Shown here in pieces: positions 1-6,262 of a stretch of 12,883 bases of DNA. The translations under genes and the position numbers were made by a program. Numbering within the stretch: position 1 is the first letter of the stretch; every line of letters begins with the position of its first letter. The stretch is from the NCBI GenBank assembly GCA_006227085.1, contig SBFY01000018.1, positions 1-12,883 on the forward strand, in the 5' to 3' direction. The DNA comes from Gammaproteobacteria bacterium (GTDB lineage Bacteria > Pseudomonadota > Gammaproteobacteria > Pseudomonadales > M0112). The notes beneath the pieces were generated by a model. It was not told the origin of the DNA. It saw only the letters and a program-made list of their open reading frames with translations, and made no database searches.

Positions 1-1073
1 CTGCGATTGAGTTTGGCGGAGACTTCCACCATCACCCAGTTGGCAGCGAGCTTGGCATCGTCACAGGCGCGGGCAACGGTCTCGAAATAATCGGCCATGT
101 CACGGCTGGCCGACAGCACCGAGGCGTCGTAGGCCGACAGGCCATATTCACTGGCGAAGCGCGCCTGCTTGGCGGTCGGCAGTTCCGGCAGGGAAGCGCG
201 GATGCTGGCAACCAGCGCGTCATCAGCAATCACCGGTAACAAATCCGGCTCGGGGAAATAGCGGTAATCGTTGGCCACTTCCTTGCTGCGCATGGAGCGG
301 GTTTCGTCGCGGTCGGCATCGTAGAGACGGGTTTCCTGCACGATCTTGCCGCCGTCTTCGAGGATGTCACGCTGACGCTCGACTTCGTGATGGATGGCTT
401 TTTCAACGAAACGGAACGAGTTGACGTTCTTGATCTCGGTGCGGGTGCCGAATGCACTCTGCCCGAACGGGCGCAAGGAAATGTTGATGTCGCAGCGCAT
501 GGATCCTTCGGCCATGTTGCCATCGGAAATGCCGAGGTAACGGATCAGTGAATGCAGGGCCTTGAGGTAGGCCACGGCTTCTTCGGCGGAACGGATTTCC
601 GGTTCGGAGACGATTTCCAGCAAGGGCGTGCCGGCGCGGTTCAGGTCGATACCGCTCATGCCGTGGAAATCTTCGTGCAGCGATTTGCCGGCATCTTCCT
701 CGAGGTGGGCGCGAGTGATGGCGATGCGCTTTTGTGTGCCGTCACCGAGGGTGATGTCGAGATGGCCGCGACCCACGATCGGGTGGTGCAGCTGGCTGAT
801 CTGGTAACCCTTCGGCAAATCGGGATAGAAATAGTTCTTGCGGTCAAACACGCTGGTCTGGCCAATCTCTGCATCAATCGCCAAGCCAAAACGGATAGCC
901 ATTTTCAGGGCTTCTTCGTTCAGCACGGGCAGTGTGCCGGGCAGCGCGAGGTCGATCGCGCAGGCCTGTGTGTTGGGTTCGGCACCAAACCGGGTGGCAG
1001 CGCCACTGAAGATTTTCGATTCGGTGGCCAGCTGCACATGCACTTCGAGGCCGATCACGGTTTCCCAGTTCAT
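1..1073 (-). CDS. gatB: Aspartyl/glutamyl-tRNA(Asn/Gln) amidotransferase subunit B (C-terminus off the window)
   Basis: GatB is the kinase and tRNA-binding subunit of GatCAB. It phosphorylates the side chain of Glu or Asp mischarged on tRNA(Gln) or tRNA(Asn), and the phosphate is then replaced by ammonia delivered from GatA. Read on the minus strand, the protein begins MNWETVIGLEVHVQL, the usual GatB opening. It also contains RKNYFYPDLPKGYQISQ and the family signature DLNRAGTPLLEIV, then EIKNVNSF and a DYRYFPEPDL motif. About 357 codons are visible, against a family length near 480, so the missing part is mainly the C-terminal helical and YqeY-like tRNA-binding tail. The ATG at 1073-1071 overlaps the gatA stop as ATGA and follows a strong ribosome site, so it is translationally coupled to gatA. 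No frameshift or stop is seen in the visible part. Confidence 0.97.
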   Translation of the reverse strand, partial: MNWETVIGLEVHVQLATESKIFSGAATRFGAEPNTQACAIDLALPGTLPVLNEEALKMAIRFGLAIDAEIGQTSVFDRKNYFYPDLPKGYQISQLHHPIVGRGHLDITLGDGTQKRIAITRAHLEEDAGKSLHEDFHGMSGIDLNRAGTPLLEIVSEPEIRSAEEAVAYLKALHSLIRYLGISDGNMAEGSMRCDINISLRPFGQSAFGTRTEIKNVNSFRFVEKAIHHEVERQRDILEDGGKIVQETRLYDADRDETRSMRSKEVANDYRYFPEPDLLPVIADDALVASIRASLPELPTAKQARFASEYGLSAYDASVLSASRDMADYFETVARACDDAKLAANWVMVEVSAKLNR

Positions 1074-2554
1074 GCGGCACCTCCTTGCTCGTCACCGGAT
1101 TGCACAGCCGCCGGCACTTTCTGGTGCCAATCGGTGGCTTGCTGGAACTGGTGTGCCACATTGAGCAGGCGGCTTTCGGAGAAATGCGGGCCAATCAGTT
1201 GCAGGCCAACCGGTTTGCCATCGACCAGCCCGGCCGGTACCGACAGCGCGGGCAGGCCAGCGAGGTTGGTGGGAATGGTGTAGGCATCTTCCAGGTACAT
1301 CACGATTGGATCAGCGGTTTTTTCGCCGAGCCTGAAGGCAGGTGATGGTGACGCGGGGCCAGCGATCACATCCACCGACTGGAATGCTTCGGTGAAATCG
1401 TTGCGGATCAGGCGGCGCACCTGTTGTGCCTTGCGGTAATAGGCATCGTAGAAACCGGCCGACAATGCGTAGGTGCCCACAAGGATGCGGCGCTTCACTT
1501 CCGCCCCGAAACCTTCGGAGCGGGTGCGGGTGTAGAGATCGTTCAGGTCTTGCGGTTTGTCGCAACGATAACCGTAACGCACGCCATCGAAGCGGGCGAG
1601 GTTGGCGGAGCATTCAGCCGGGGCAATCACGTAGTAGGCCGGAACGGCCAGTTCTGTATGCGGCAGTGAAATCGCCACCAGGGTGGCACCCATGGCTTCC
1701 AGTTGTGCCAGTGCTGCATGCACGGCGGCGCCGGTAGCGGCATTGAGGCCGGCGCTGAAATACTCGCCGGGGATGCCGATGCGCAGGCCGGCCAGCGGCT
1801 GGTCGAGGCCGGCCAGGTAATCGGGTACCGGTTCATTCATGCTGGTGGAGTCTTTCGGGTCAAACCCGGCCATCGCTTGCAGCAGCAGGGCTGCATCGTA
1901 AGCGGTCTGCGTCATCGGGCCGGCCTGGTCGAGGCTGGAGGCAAACGCGATCATGCCCCAGCGGGAAATGCGGCCATAGGTGGGCTTGAGGCCGGTCAGT
2001 CCGCAGAGGGCTGCGGGCTGGCGAATCGAGCCGCCGGTGTCGGTGCCGGTGGCTGCCGGTGCCAGGCGACCGGCTACCGCAGCGGCCGAGCCACCGGAAG
2101 AGCCGCCGGGCACGCAGGTGGTATCCCACGGGTTTTTGACCGGGCCGTACCAGCTGGTTTCGTTTGATGAGCCCATCGCGAACTCATCCATATTGGTCTT
2201 GCCGAGCATCACCATGCCGGCCTCGTTGAGGCGGCTGACCACGGTCGCGTCATAGGGCGCGATGAAGTTATCCAGCATTTTCGATGCGCACGAAGTGCGT
2301 ACGCCGGTGGTGCAGAAAATGTCTTTTTGCGCGATCGGGATGCCGGTCAAGGGGCCAGCCTTGCCATCGCGGCGGGCCGCATCAGCGGCGCGGGCCTGTG
2401 CCAGTGCCTGTTCGGCCGTGACGGTAATGAAGGCGTTGTACTGCGGGTTCAGGCGCTCGATCCGGTCGAGGAAGTGCCGGGTCAGTTCTTCCGAGCTGAA
2501 CTCGCCTTGGTCCAGGCCTTCGCCCAGGGCTTTCAGGGTTTTCAGGTGCAGCAT
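1070..2554 (-). CDS. gatA: Aspartyl/glutamyl-tRNA(Asn/Gln) amidotransferase subunit A
   Basis: GatA is the glutaminase of the GatCAB complex. It releases ammonia from glutamine, and the ammonia is channelled to GatB to amidate Glu-tRNA(Gln) or Asp-tRNA(Asn) in the cytoplasm. The 494-residue protein is a full-length amidase-signature family member. The Ser-cisSer-Lys triad is visible: K77 in GIPIAQKDIF, cis-Ser S152 in PGGSSGGSAAAV, and nucleophile S176 in GTDTGGSIRQP, with the same spacing as known GatA enzymes. The start ATG at 2554 has GGAAGA upstream at suitable spacing, and MLHLKTLKAL matches the usual N-terminus. The gene lies 37 bp after the gatC stop and overlaps gatB by four bases. 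The longer open frames on the opposite strand here are shadows. Confidence 0.98.
   Translation of the reverse strand: MLHLKTLKALGEGLDQGEFSSEELTRHFLDRIERLNPQYNAFITVTAEQALAQARAADAARRDGKAGPLTGIPIAQKDIFCTTGVRTSCASKMLDNFIAPYDATVVSRLNEAGMVMLGKTNMDEFAMGSSNETSWYGPVKNPWDTTCVPGGSSGGSAAAVAGRLAPAATGTDTGGSIRQPAALCGLTGLKPTYGRISRWGMIAFASSLDQAGPMTQTAYDAALLLQAMAGFDPKDSTSMNEPVPDYLAGLDQPLAGLRIGIPGEYFSAGLNAATGAAVHAALAQLEAMGATLVAISLPHTELAVPAYYVIAPAECSANLARFDGVRYGYRCDKPQDLNDLYTRTRSEGFGAEVKRRILVGTYALSAGFYDAYYRKAQQVRRLIRNDFTEAFQSVDVIAGPASPSPAFRLGEKTADPIVMYLEDAYTIPTNLAGLPALSVPAGLVDGKPVGLQLIGPHFSESRLLNVAHQFQQATDWHQKVPAAVQSGDEQGGAA
1079..1086 (-). promoter_or_regulatory. Shine-Dalgarno sequence of gatB, inside the end of gatA
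   Basis: The minus strand reads AAGGAGGT, a near-perfect anti-16S match, five bases upstream of the gatB ATG. It lies inside the last codons of gatA and fixes the gatB start at 1073, giving the ATGA stop/start overlap. Confidence 0.85.
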
Positions 2555-2572
2555 GGGGTCTTCCGGTACGGG

Positions 2573-2609
2573 TTATTCAATGACACGGGGCTTATTCAAT
2601 GACACGGGG
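2573..2609. repeat. 19-bp-period tandem duplication of the gatC 3' end
   Basis: TTATTCAATGACACGGGG occurs at 2573-2590 and again at 2592-2609, identical over 18 bases and separated by one base. On the minus strand each copy reads as the codons for the final residues of GatC plus the TAA stop. The first copy met by the ribosome (2592-2609) is the real gatC end. The second copy lies in the short gatC-gatA gap, so it does not change either protein. It looks like a recent slippage or short tandem duplication. Confidence 0.9.
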
Positions 2610-2876
2610 TACTAGGAACAGGCCTTGTTCGCTGGCCGGGGCCAGGGCCAGCAGGCGATCACGCTGGTTGGGCTCGGTGACCGCGTCCGGGCGCAGGCGC
2701 TGGGTCGCGTCCAGCGGGTTCGACAGTGGTTCAATGCCCTGGGTATCGGCCGCCTGCAAGGCATCGACCATGGCAAGGATATTGCCGAGGCGTTGGGTCA
2801 GTTCCGGGATTTCTGCCTCGCTGACGCGGATACGGGCAAGCCCGGCAACCTGGCTGACGGTGTCGCGATCAATCAT
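2592..2876 (-). CDS. gatC: Aspartyl/glutamyl-tRNA(Asn/Gln) amidotransferase subunit C
   Basis: GatC is the small subunit that wraps around the GatA-GatB interface and stabilises the amidotransferase. The product is 94 residues, the normal length of about 95. It begins MIDRDTVSQVAGLARIRV, has the central LGNILAMVDALQAADT helix, the loop containing IEPLSNP, and ends FLVPRVIE, all typical of the family. The ATG at 2876-2874 is chosen because AGGAAC lies seven bases upstream. The frame stays open upstream to 3053, but that stretch encodes nothing like GatC. It is the first gene of gatCAB, divergent from mreB, with its promoter expected in the shared intergenic region. Its stop-proximal sequence is tandemly duplicated just downstream. 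Confidence 0.96.
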   Translation of the reverse strand: MIDRDTVSQVAGLARIRVSEAEIPELTQRLGNILAMVDALQAADTQGIEPLSNPLDATQRLRPDAVTEPNQRDRLLALAPASEQGLFLVPRVIE

Positions 2877-2979
2877 GGTGTGTTCCTGTTTTGGGTTAAC
2901 CCTGTGGGGGCTCACCGTGGCACGTTCGGGGTAGCCATGGCATGCGGGCAGGCCGTGGTCTGCCGCTTCGCACGCAATG

Positions 2980-3020
2980 CCTTGAATTACCGCTGAAAAG
3001 CCGGATAAGTTATCATATTT
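2980..3020. promoter_or_regulatory. Possible overlapping divergent promoters of gatC and mreB
   Basis: This is the main AT-rich island in the 266-bp gap between gatC and mreB. On the plus strand TTGAAT (2982-2987) is followed after 16 bases by GATAAG (3004-3009), a weak sigma-70-like pair directed at mreB. On the minus strand TATGAT (3017-3012) is a five-of-six match to a -10 box directed at gatC, but no good -35 is seen at 17 bases. The -10 candidates lie on or next to the palindrome GATAAGTTATC (3004-3014). The placement is inferred from position and base composition; the individual boxes are uncertain. Confidence 0.3.
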
Positions 3021-3032
3021 GCGCCTTGCCCT

Positions 3033-3122
3033 GTATCCCCGGGGTTGATACATTTTCCTGATTGCCTGCCCGACAAGGAAAAACCGGGTGGGCAGACCAT
3101 AAAAACTGGCCCCGCGAGGGCC
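3033..3122 (+). promoter_or_regulatory. Inverted repeats in the mreB leader
   Basis: Three inverted repeats lie between the promoter-like island and mreB. GTATC (3033-3037) pairs with GATAC (3047-3051) around a CCCCGGGG core. CTGCCC (3066-3071) pairs with GGGCAG (3090-3095) across an 18-base loop. GGCCC (3108-3112) pairs with GGGCC (3118-3122) across a five-base loop. None is followed by a T-run, so they are not intrinsic terminators. The first could be an operator, and the last two could fold in the mreB leader RNA. Function is unknown. Confidence 0.3.
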
Positions 3123-3142
3123 TTCATGGAACCCGAAACCTT

Positions 3143-4180
3143 ATGTTCAAGCGAATCCGCGGCCTGTTTTCCAATGACCTGTCCATTGACCTGGGCACCG
3201 CCAACACCCTGATTTATGTGCGTGACAAGGGCATCGTGCTCGACGAGCCGTCAGTGGTGGCTATCCGTATCCATAATGGCCAGAAAACGGTGGAAGCCGT
3301 GGGCGCTGAAGCCAAGCGCATGCTCGGTCGTACGCCGGGCAACATCATGGCGATTCGCCCATTGAAGGATGGCGTGATCGCGGATTTCCAGGTCACGGAA
3401 AAAATGTTGCAGTACTTTATCGCGCGCGTGCATGAACACAGCTTCATGCGTCCGAGTCCGCGTGTGTTGATCTGTGTGCCGTGCCAATCCACGCAAGTCG
3501 AGCGCCGTGCGATTCGTGAGTCCGCCTATGGCGCGGGTGCACGCGATGTGCGTTTGATTGAAGAGCCGATGGCCGCAGCCATTGGCGCTGGCCTGAACGT
3601 GGAAGAAGCATCCGGTTCGATGGTGGTGGATATTGGTGGCGGTACCACGGAGATCGCAATCATTTCCCTGAACGGTATCGTGTATGCGAGTTCAGTGAAA
3701 GTGGCGGGTGACCGTTTTGATGAAGCCATCGTGACGCATGTACGCCGTAATTACGGCAGCTTGATTGGTGATGGCACGGCAGAACGTATCAAGAAAGAAA
3801 TTGGCTGTGCTTTCCCGGGTGATGAATTGCGCGAGATTGATGTGCGTGGCCGAAACCTCGCGGAAGGTGTACCCAAGAGCTTCACCTTGAACAGCGATGA
3901 GATCCTGGAGGCTTTGCAGGAGCCGTTGACGGCCATTATCGGTGCGGTCAAGAACGCGCTGGAGCAATCACCGCCGGAATTGGCGTCGGATATTGCTGAG
4001 TCCGGTATCGTGCTGACGGGTGGTGGTGCCTTGTTGCGCGGCATTGATCGCTTGATCAGTGAGGAAACCGGTTTGAAAGTCACGATTGCTGAAGACCCGC
4101 TGACCTGTGTGGCGCGTGGCGGTGGTCGTGCCTTGGAAATGATGGATAAACACGACCTGGATTTGCTCTCGACCGAATAA
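3143..4180 (+). CDS. mreB: Rod shape-determining protein MreB (bacterial actin)
   Basis: MreB is the actin-like ATPase that polymerises on the inner face of the cytoplasmic membrane and guides the elongation machinery for lateral peptidoglycan synthesis. The 345-residue product is normal length for the family. The N-terminal MFKRIRGLFSND is the usual amphipathic membrane-binding segment. Phosphate-1 loop DLGTANTLIY starts at D16, phosphate-2 loop DIGGGTTEIAIISL at D163, and the adenosine motif TGGGALLRG near residue 292. The ATG at 3143 is chosen by homology. It has no strong Shine-Dalgarno: only GGAA, 11 bases upstream, is visible, although GAGGG sits at 3116-3120. It is the first gene of the plus-strand operon, and mreC follows after 57 bp with no terminator seen between them. 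Confidence 0.98.
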   Translation: MFKRIRGLFSNDLSIDLGTANTLIYVRDKGIVLDEPSVVAIRIHNGQKTVEAVGAEAKRMLGRTPGNIMAIRPLKDGVIADFQVTEKMLQYFIARVHEHSFMRPSPRVLICVPCQSTQVERRAIRESAYGAGARDVRLIEEPMAAAIGAGLNVEEASGSMVVDIGGGTTEIAIISLNGIVYASSVKVAGDRFDEAIVTHVRRNYGSLIGDGTAERIKKEIGCAFPGDELREIDVRGRNLAEGVPKSFTLNSDEILEALQEPLTAIIGAVKNALEQSPPELASDIAESGIVLTGGGALLRGIDRLISEETGLKVTIAEDPLTCVARGGGRALEMMDKHDLDLLSTE

Positions 4181-4225
4181 TCATGTGCAGCATCGCGGGG
4201 ATGATCCGGGCGCGAGCGTGTTGCG

Positions 4226-4237
4226 GGAGACAGGGCT
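4226..4237 (+). promoter_or_regulatory. Ribosome binding site that points to an ATC start for mreC
   Basis: GGAGA at 4226-4230 is followed by a seven-base spacer and then ATC at 4238. This spacing is ideal for a start at the ATC, exactly where the conserved MreC N-terminus begins. No ATG, GTG or TTG lies in the mreC frame between the upstream in-frame stop at 4202-4204 and the GTG at 4286. Confidence 0.55.
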
Positions 4238-5179
4238 ATCAGAGCGTTATTTGTCAAAGGGCCATCAGCCAGTGCCCGCATCCTGGTGTTGGGGATGCTC
4301 GCGCTGGCGCTTATTGCTGGTGATATCCACTTCGGGATATTGCAGCCCGTTCGCACCGCCTTGTCTTACGCCAGCCAGCCTGTCTTGTGGCTGGCGGATA
4401 TTCCTGCCCGCCTGAAAGCCAATGGCCAGCGCCTCACGCGCAGTCGTGCCGATCTCATGGAAGAAAATGATGCCCTGAAAATCGAGGCGCTGGTGTTGCG
4501 TGCCCGCTTGCAAACCATGGCATCGGTGGTGGCGGAAAATGCCCGGCTGCGTGAATTATTGCGTTCGTCCGCACCAATCGAGGAATCCGTGTTGGTCAGT
4601 GAGATCACGGCGATATCGCCGGATCCACGCCGGCACACGGTATGGGTGAACCGTGGCAGTGATGACGGTGTGGTGGTGGGCCAGCCGGTGATTGATGCGC
4701 ATGGCCTGATGGGGCAAGTGATTGAAGTGTTGCCATCACGCAGCCATATCCTGCTGGTGACGGATCCTTCGCATGCGGTGCCAGTGCGCGTAGCCCGCAA
4801 TGGTGTGCGCGCGATCACTGAAGGGACGGGTTTGGCCGATGTGATGGACTTGCCGCATGTCGCAGCCACCGTCGATATCCAGGAAGGCGATGTGCTGGAA
4901 ACCTCGGGGTTGGGCGGGCGTTTCCCGCCTGGCTATCCGGTCGCGAAGGTCACGCGGGTGGAACATGATCCGGGCAAGCCATTCCTGGTGGTGCGTGCGC
5001 AGCCGTTGGCATGGCTTGATCGCAGTCGTTATGTGTTGATTGTGTTCCGTGGTGGTATTGCACCGGAAGCTGCGCCCGTTGCCGATGCCGGTGCGGTGGA
5101 AGCAGCAGGCGTCGAGGCAGCTGCCCAAGGCGATGAAGCAGCGGGAACGGACGGGGTGATTGATCGTGCGCCGGATTGA
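4238..5179 (+). CDS. mreC: Rod shape-determining protein MreC (apparent ATC start)
   Basis: MreC is a bitopic inner-membrane protein whose periplasmic domain links MreB and MreD to PBP2/RodA. From 4238 it would be 313 residues. It has a short cytoplasmic segment RALFVKGPSASAR, a membrane helix about residues 13-32, and a periplasmic coiled coil about 60-110 rich in Leu and Glu. The beta-barrel domain follows, with SPDPRRHTVWVNRGSDDGV and GLMGQVIEV. The C-terminal tail is rich in Ala and Glu. The xLFxKGPSxxxR opening is shared with Pseudomonas-type MreC, so the start should lie near 4238, where the in-frame codon is ATC. The first usual start codon in frame is GTG 4286, which would cut off 16 conserved residues and part of the membrane helix. 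A base error turning ATG to ATC is the alternative. The 3' end overlaps mreD. Confidence 0.9.
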   Translation: MRALFVKGPSASARILVLGMLALALIAGDIHFGILQPVRTALSYASQPVLWLADIPARLKANGQRLTRSRADLMEENDALKIEALVLRARLQTMASVVAENARLRELLRSSAPIEESVLVSEITAISPDPRRHTVWVNRGSDDGVVVGQPVIDAHGLMGQVIEVLPSRSHILLVTDPSHAVPVRVARNGVRAITEGTGLADVMDLPHVAATVDIQEGDVLETSGLGGRFPPGYPVAKVTRVEHDPGKPFLVVRAQPLAWLDRSRYVLIVFRGGIAPEAAPVADAGAVEAAGVEAAAQGDEAAGTDGVIDRAPD

Positions 5180-5663
5180 ACCCGTCAGCTGGCCGTTGGT
5201 GATAGGCAGCCTGTTGGCAGCCGCGTGGTTGTCGGTATTGCCGCTGCCGCAAGGTTTGTTGTGGCTGCGTCCGTGTTGGGTGGTACTGGTGTTGGTGTAC
5301 TGGCTGGTGGCCTTGCCTTCGCATGTGGGTGTGGGTGTGGCATGGCTGGCAGGCTTGGTGATGGATGGCGTGACGGGCAGCGTGCTTGGCCAGCAAGCCT
5401 TGTCGTTAGCGTTGATTGCCTTTATTTGCCAGGTCAGTTACCAGCGACTGCGCATGTTTTCAGTGTTACAGCAAATGTTGGTGATGCTGGTGCTGGCGGG
5501 TTTGCACCAATTGATTTATCACTGGTTGCACAATGTGCGTGGTACTGCAGCCAGCGGCATCTGGTATCTGTTGCCAGCCTTGGTGACAGCCGTGTGCTGG
5601 CCGCCGGCACGCGTGATCTTGCGGCGCTTGCATTTGGCGATTGCGCCAGTGTCACGGATGTGA
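5166..5663 (+). CDS. mreD: Rod shape-determining protein MreD
   Basis: MreD is a small polytopic inner-membrane protein of the elongasome that works with MreC and MreB. The 165-residue product has five or six hydrophobic helices, the first from SWPLVIGSL onward and the last around WYLLPALVTAVCWPP. The family-type segments GLVMDGVTGSVLGQQALSL and QRLRMFSVLQQ are also present. I chose GTG 5166 because GGGGTGA ends six bases before it. TTG 5160, two codons upstream, is an alternative but sits against the same GGGGTGA. The gene overlaps the end of mreC by 14 bp and is followed two bases later by maf, so coupled translation is likely. Sequence conservation is low in this family, and the call rests on context plus these segments. 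Confidence 0.94.
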   Translation: MRRIEPVSWPLVIGSLLAAAWLSVLPLPQGLLWLRPCWVVLVLVYWLVALPSHVGVGVAWLAGLVMDGVTGSVLGQQALSLALIAFICQVSYQRLRMFSVLQQMLVMLVLAGLHQLIYHWLHNVRGTAASGIWYLLPALVTAVCWPPARVILRRLHLAIAPVSRM

Positions 5664-5665
5664 TC

Positions 5666-6262
5666 ATGCCTGCACCTGTCTGCCTCGCTTCTGCTTCCCC
5701 GCGCCGGAAACAATTGCTGGAACAGATCGGTGTGACCTGCGATGTGTGGGCAAGCCATATTGATGAAAGCCGTTTGTCCGGCGAATCCCCTCCAGCGTAT
5801 GTGCAGCGACTGGCGCGCAGCAAGGCCGAAGCTTGCCTGGCGGCGACAGCGACCACGCAAGTGATCGTGGCCGCAGATACTGCCGTGGTGATTGATGGCG
5901 ACATCCTCGGCAAGCCAGCCGATGAGTCGGAAGCGGTGCACATGCTGTCACGCTTGTCGGCTGGCTGGCATAGGGTGGTGACGGGTGTTGCCGTGTTGTC
6001 AGCCAAAGGCATGACGCTGGGCTGTGTGGAGTCGCGCATCCGTATGCGTGCCATTACCCCGGCCGCTGCGCATCGCTATTGGGCTACGGGTGAACCTGCG
6101 GATAAAGCCGGCGCGTATGCCATCCAGGGGATGGGTGCGATCTTTGTTGAGCGTCTGGAAGGCAGTTACTCCGCTGTGGTCGGTTTGCCACTGATGGAAG
6201 TGGCAGAATGGTTGGCGCAGCATGGCGTAACGGTTGCGCAAGGGGCGGGTGATGGGCACTGA
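5666..6262 (+). CDS. maf: Maf/YhdE-type nucleoside triphosphate pyrophosphatase
   Basis: Maf proteins hydrolyse nucleoside triphosphates to monophosphate and pyrophosphate. The YhdE subgroup acts on dTTP and UTP and has been linked to division arrest and removal of modified nucleotides. The 198-residue product opens with the substrate-binding CLASASPRRKQLLEQIG. Other family motifs are HIDES (E34), the catalytic-region AADTAVVIDGDILGKP (D71, K83), AGAYAIQGMGA (about 148-158) and GSYSAVVGLPL (about 166-176). The AIQG form favours the dTTP/UTP (YhdE) subgroup over the m7GTP (YceF) one. ATG 5666 lies two bases after the mreD stop. The frame is open further upstream through all of mreD, but that part has no Maf homology; GTG 5660 is a minor alternative. 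The end overlaps rng by 11 bp. Confidence 0.96.
   Translation: MPAPVCLASASPRRKQLLEQIGVTCDVWASHIDESRLSGESPPAYVQRLARSKAEACLAATATTQVIVAADTAVVIDGDILGKPADESEAVHMLSRLSAGWHRVVTGVAVLSAKGMTLGCVESRIRMRAITPAAAHRYWATGEPADKAGAYAIQGMGAIFVERLEGSYSAVVGLPLMEVAEWLAQHGVTVAQGAGDGH

Noticed and set aside
552..1283. 243-codon plus-strand open frame across gatB and the end of gatA
   Set aside because: It is antisense to two well-supported genes, has no recognisable protein features, and arises from the GC-rich codon pattern.
2877..3053. N-terminal extension of gatC to 3053
   Set aside because: It would run through the promoter region; MIDRDTVSQVAGLARI with its own ribosome site at 2876 is the standard start.
4181..4237. 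Terminator between mreB and mreC
   Set aside because: No hairpin followed by a T-run was found, and the operon seems to continue.
3751..4356. 201-codon minus-strand open frame opposite mreB
   Set aside because: It is a shadow of mreB with low-complexity Ser/Arg/Pro content and no homology that I recognise.
4185..4415. 76-codon plus-strand frame at the mreC start
   Set aside because: It is out of frame with the conserved MreC N-terminus and codes for an unlikely Trp/Cys/Pro-rich peptide.
5225..5665. Upstream extension of maf through mreD
   Set aside because: The frame is open, but the translated stretch does not resemble any domain. Maf homology begins at 5666, right after the mreD stop.
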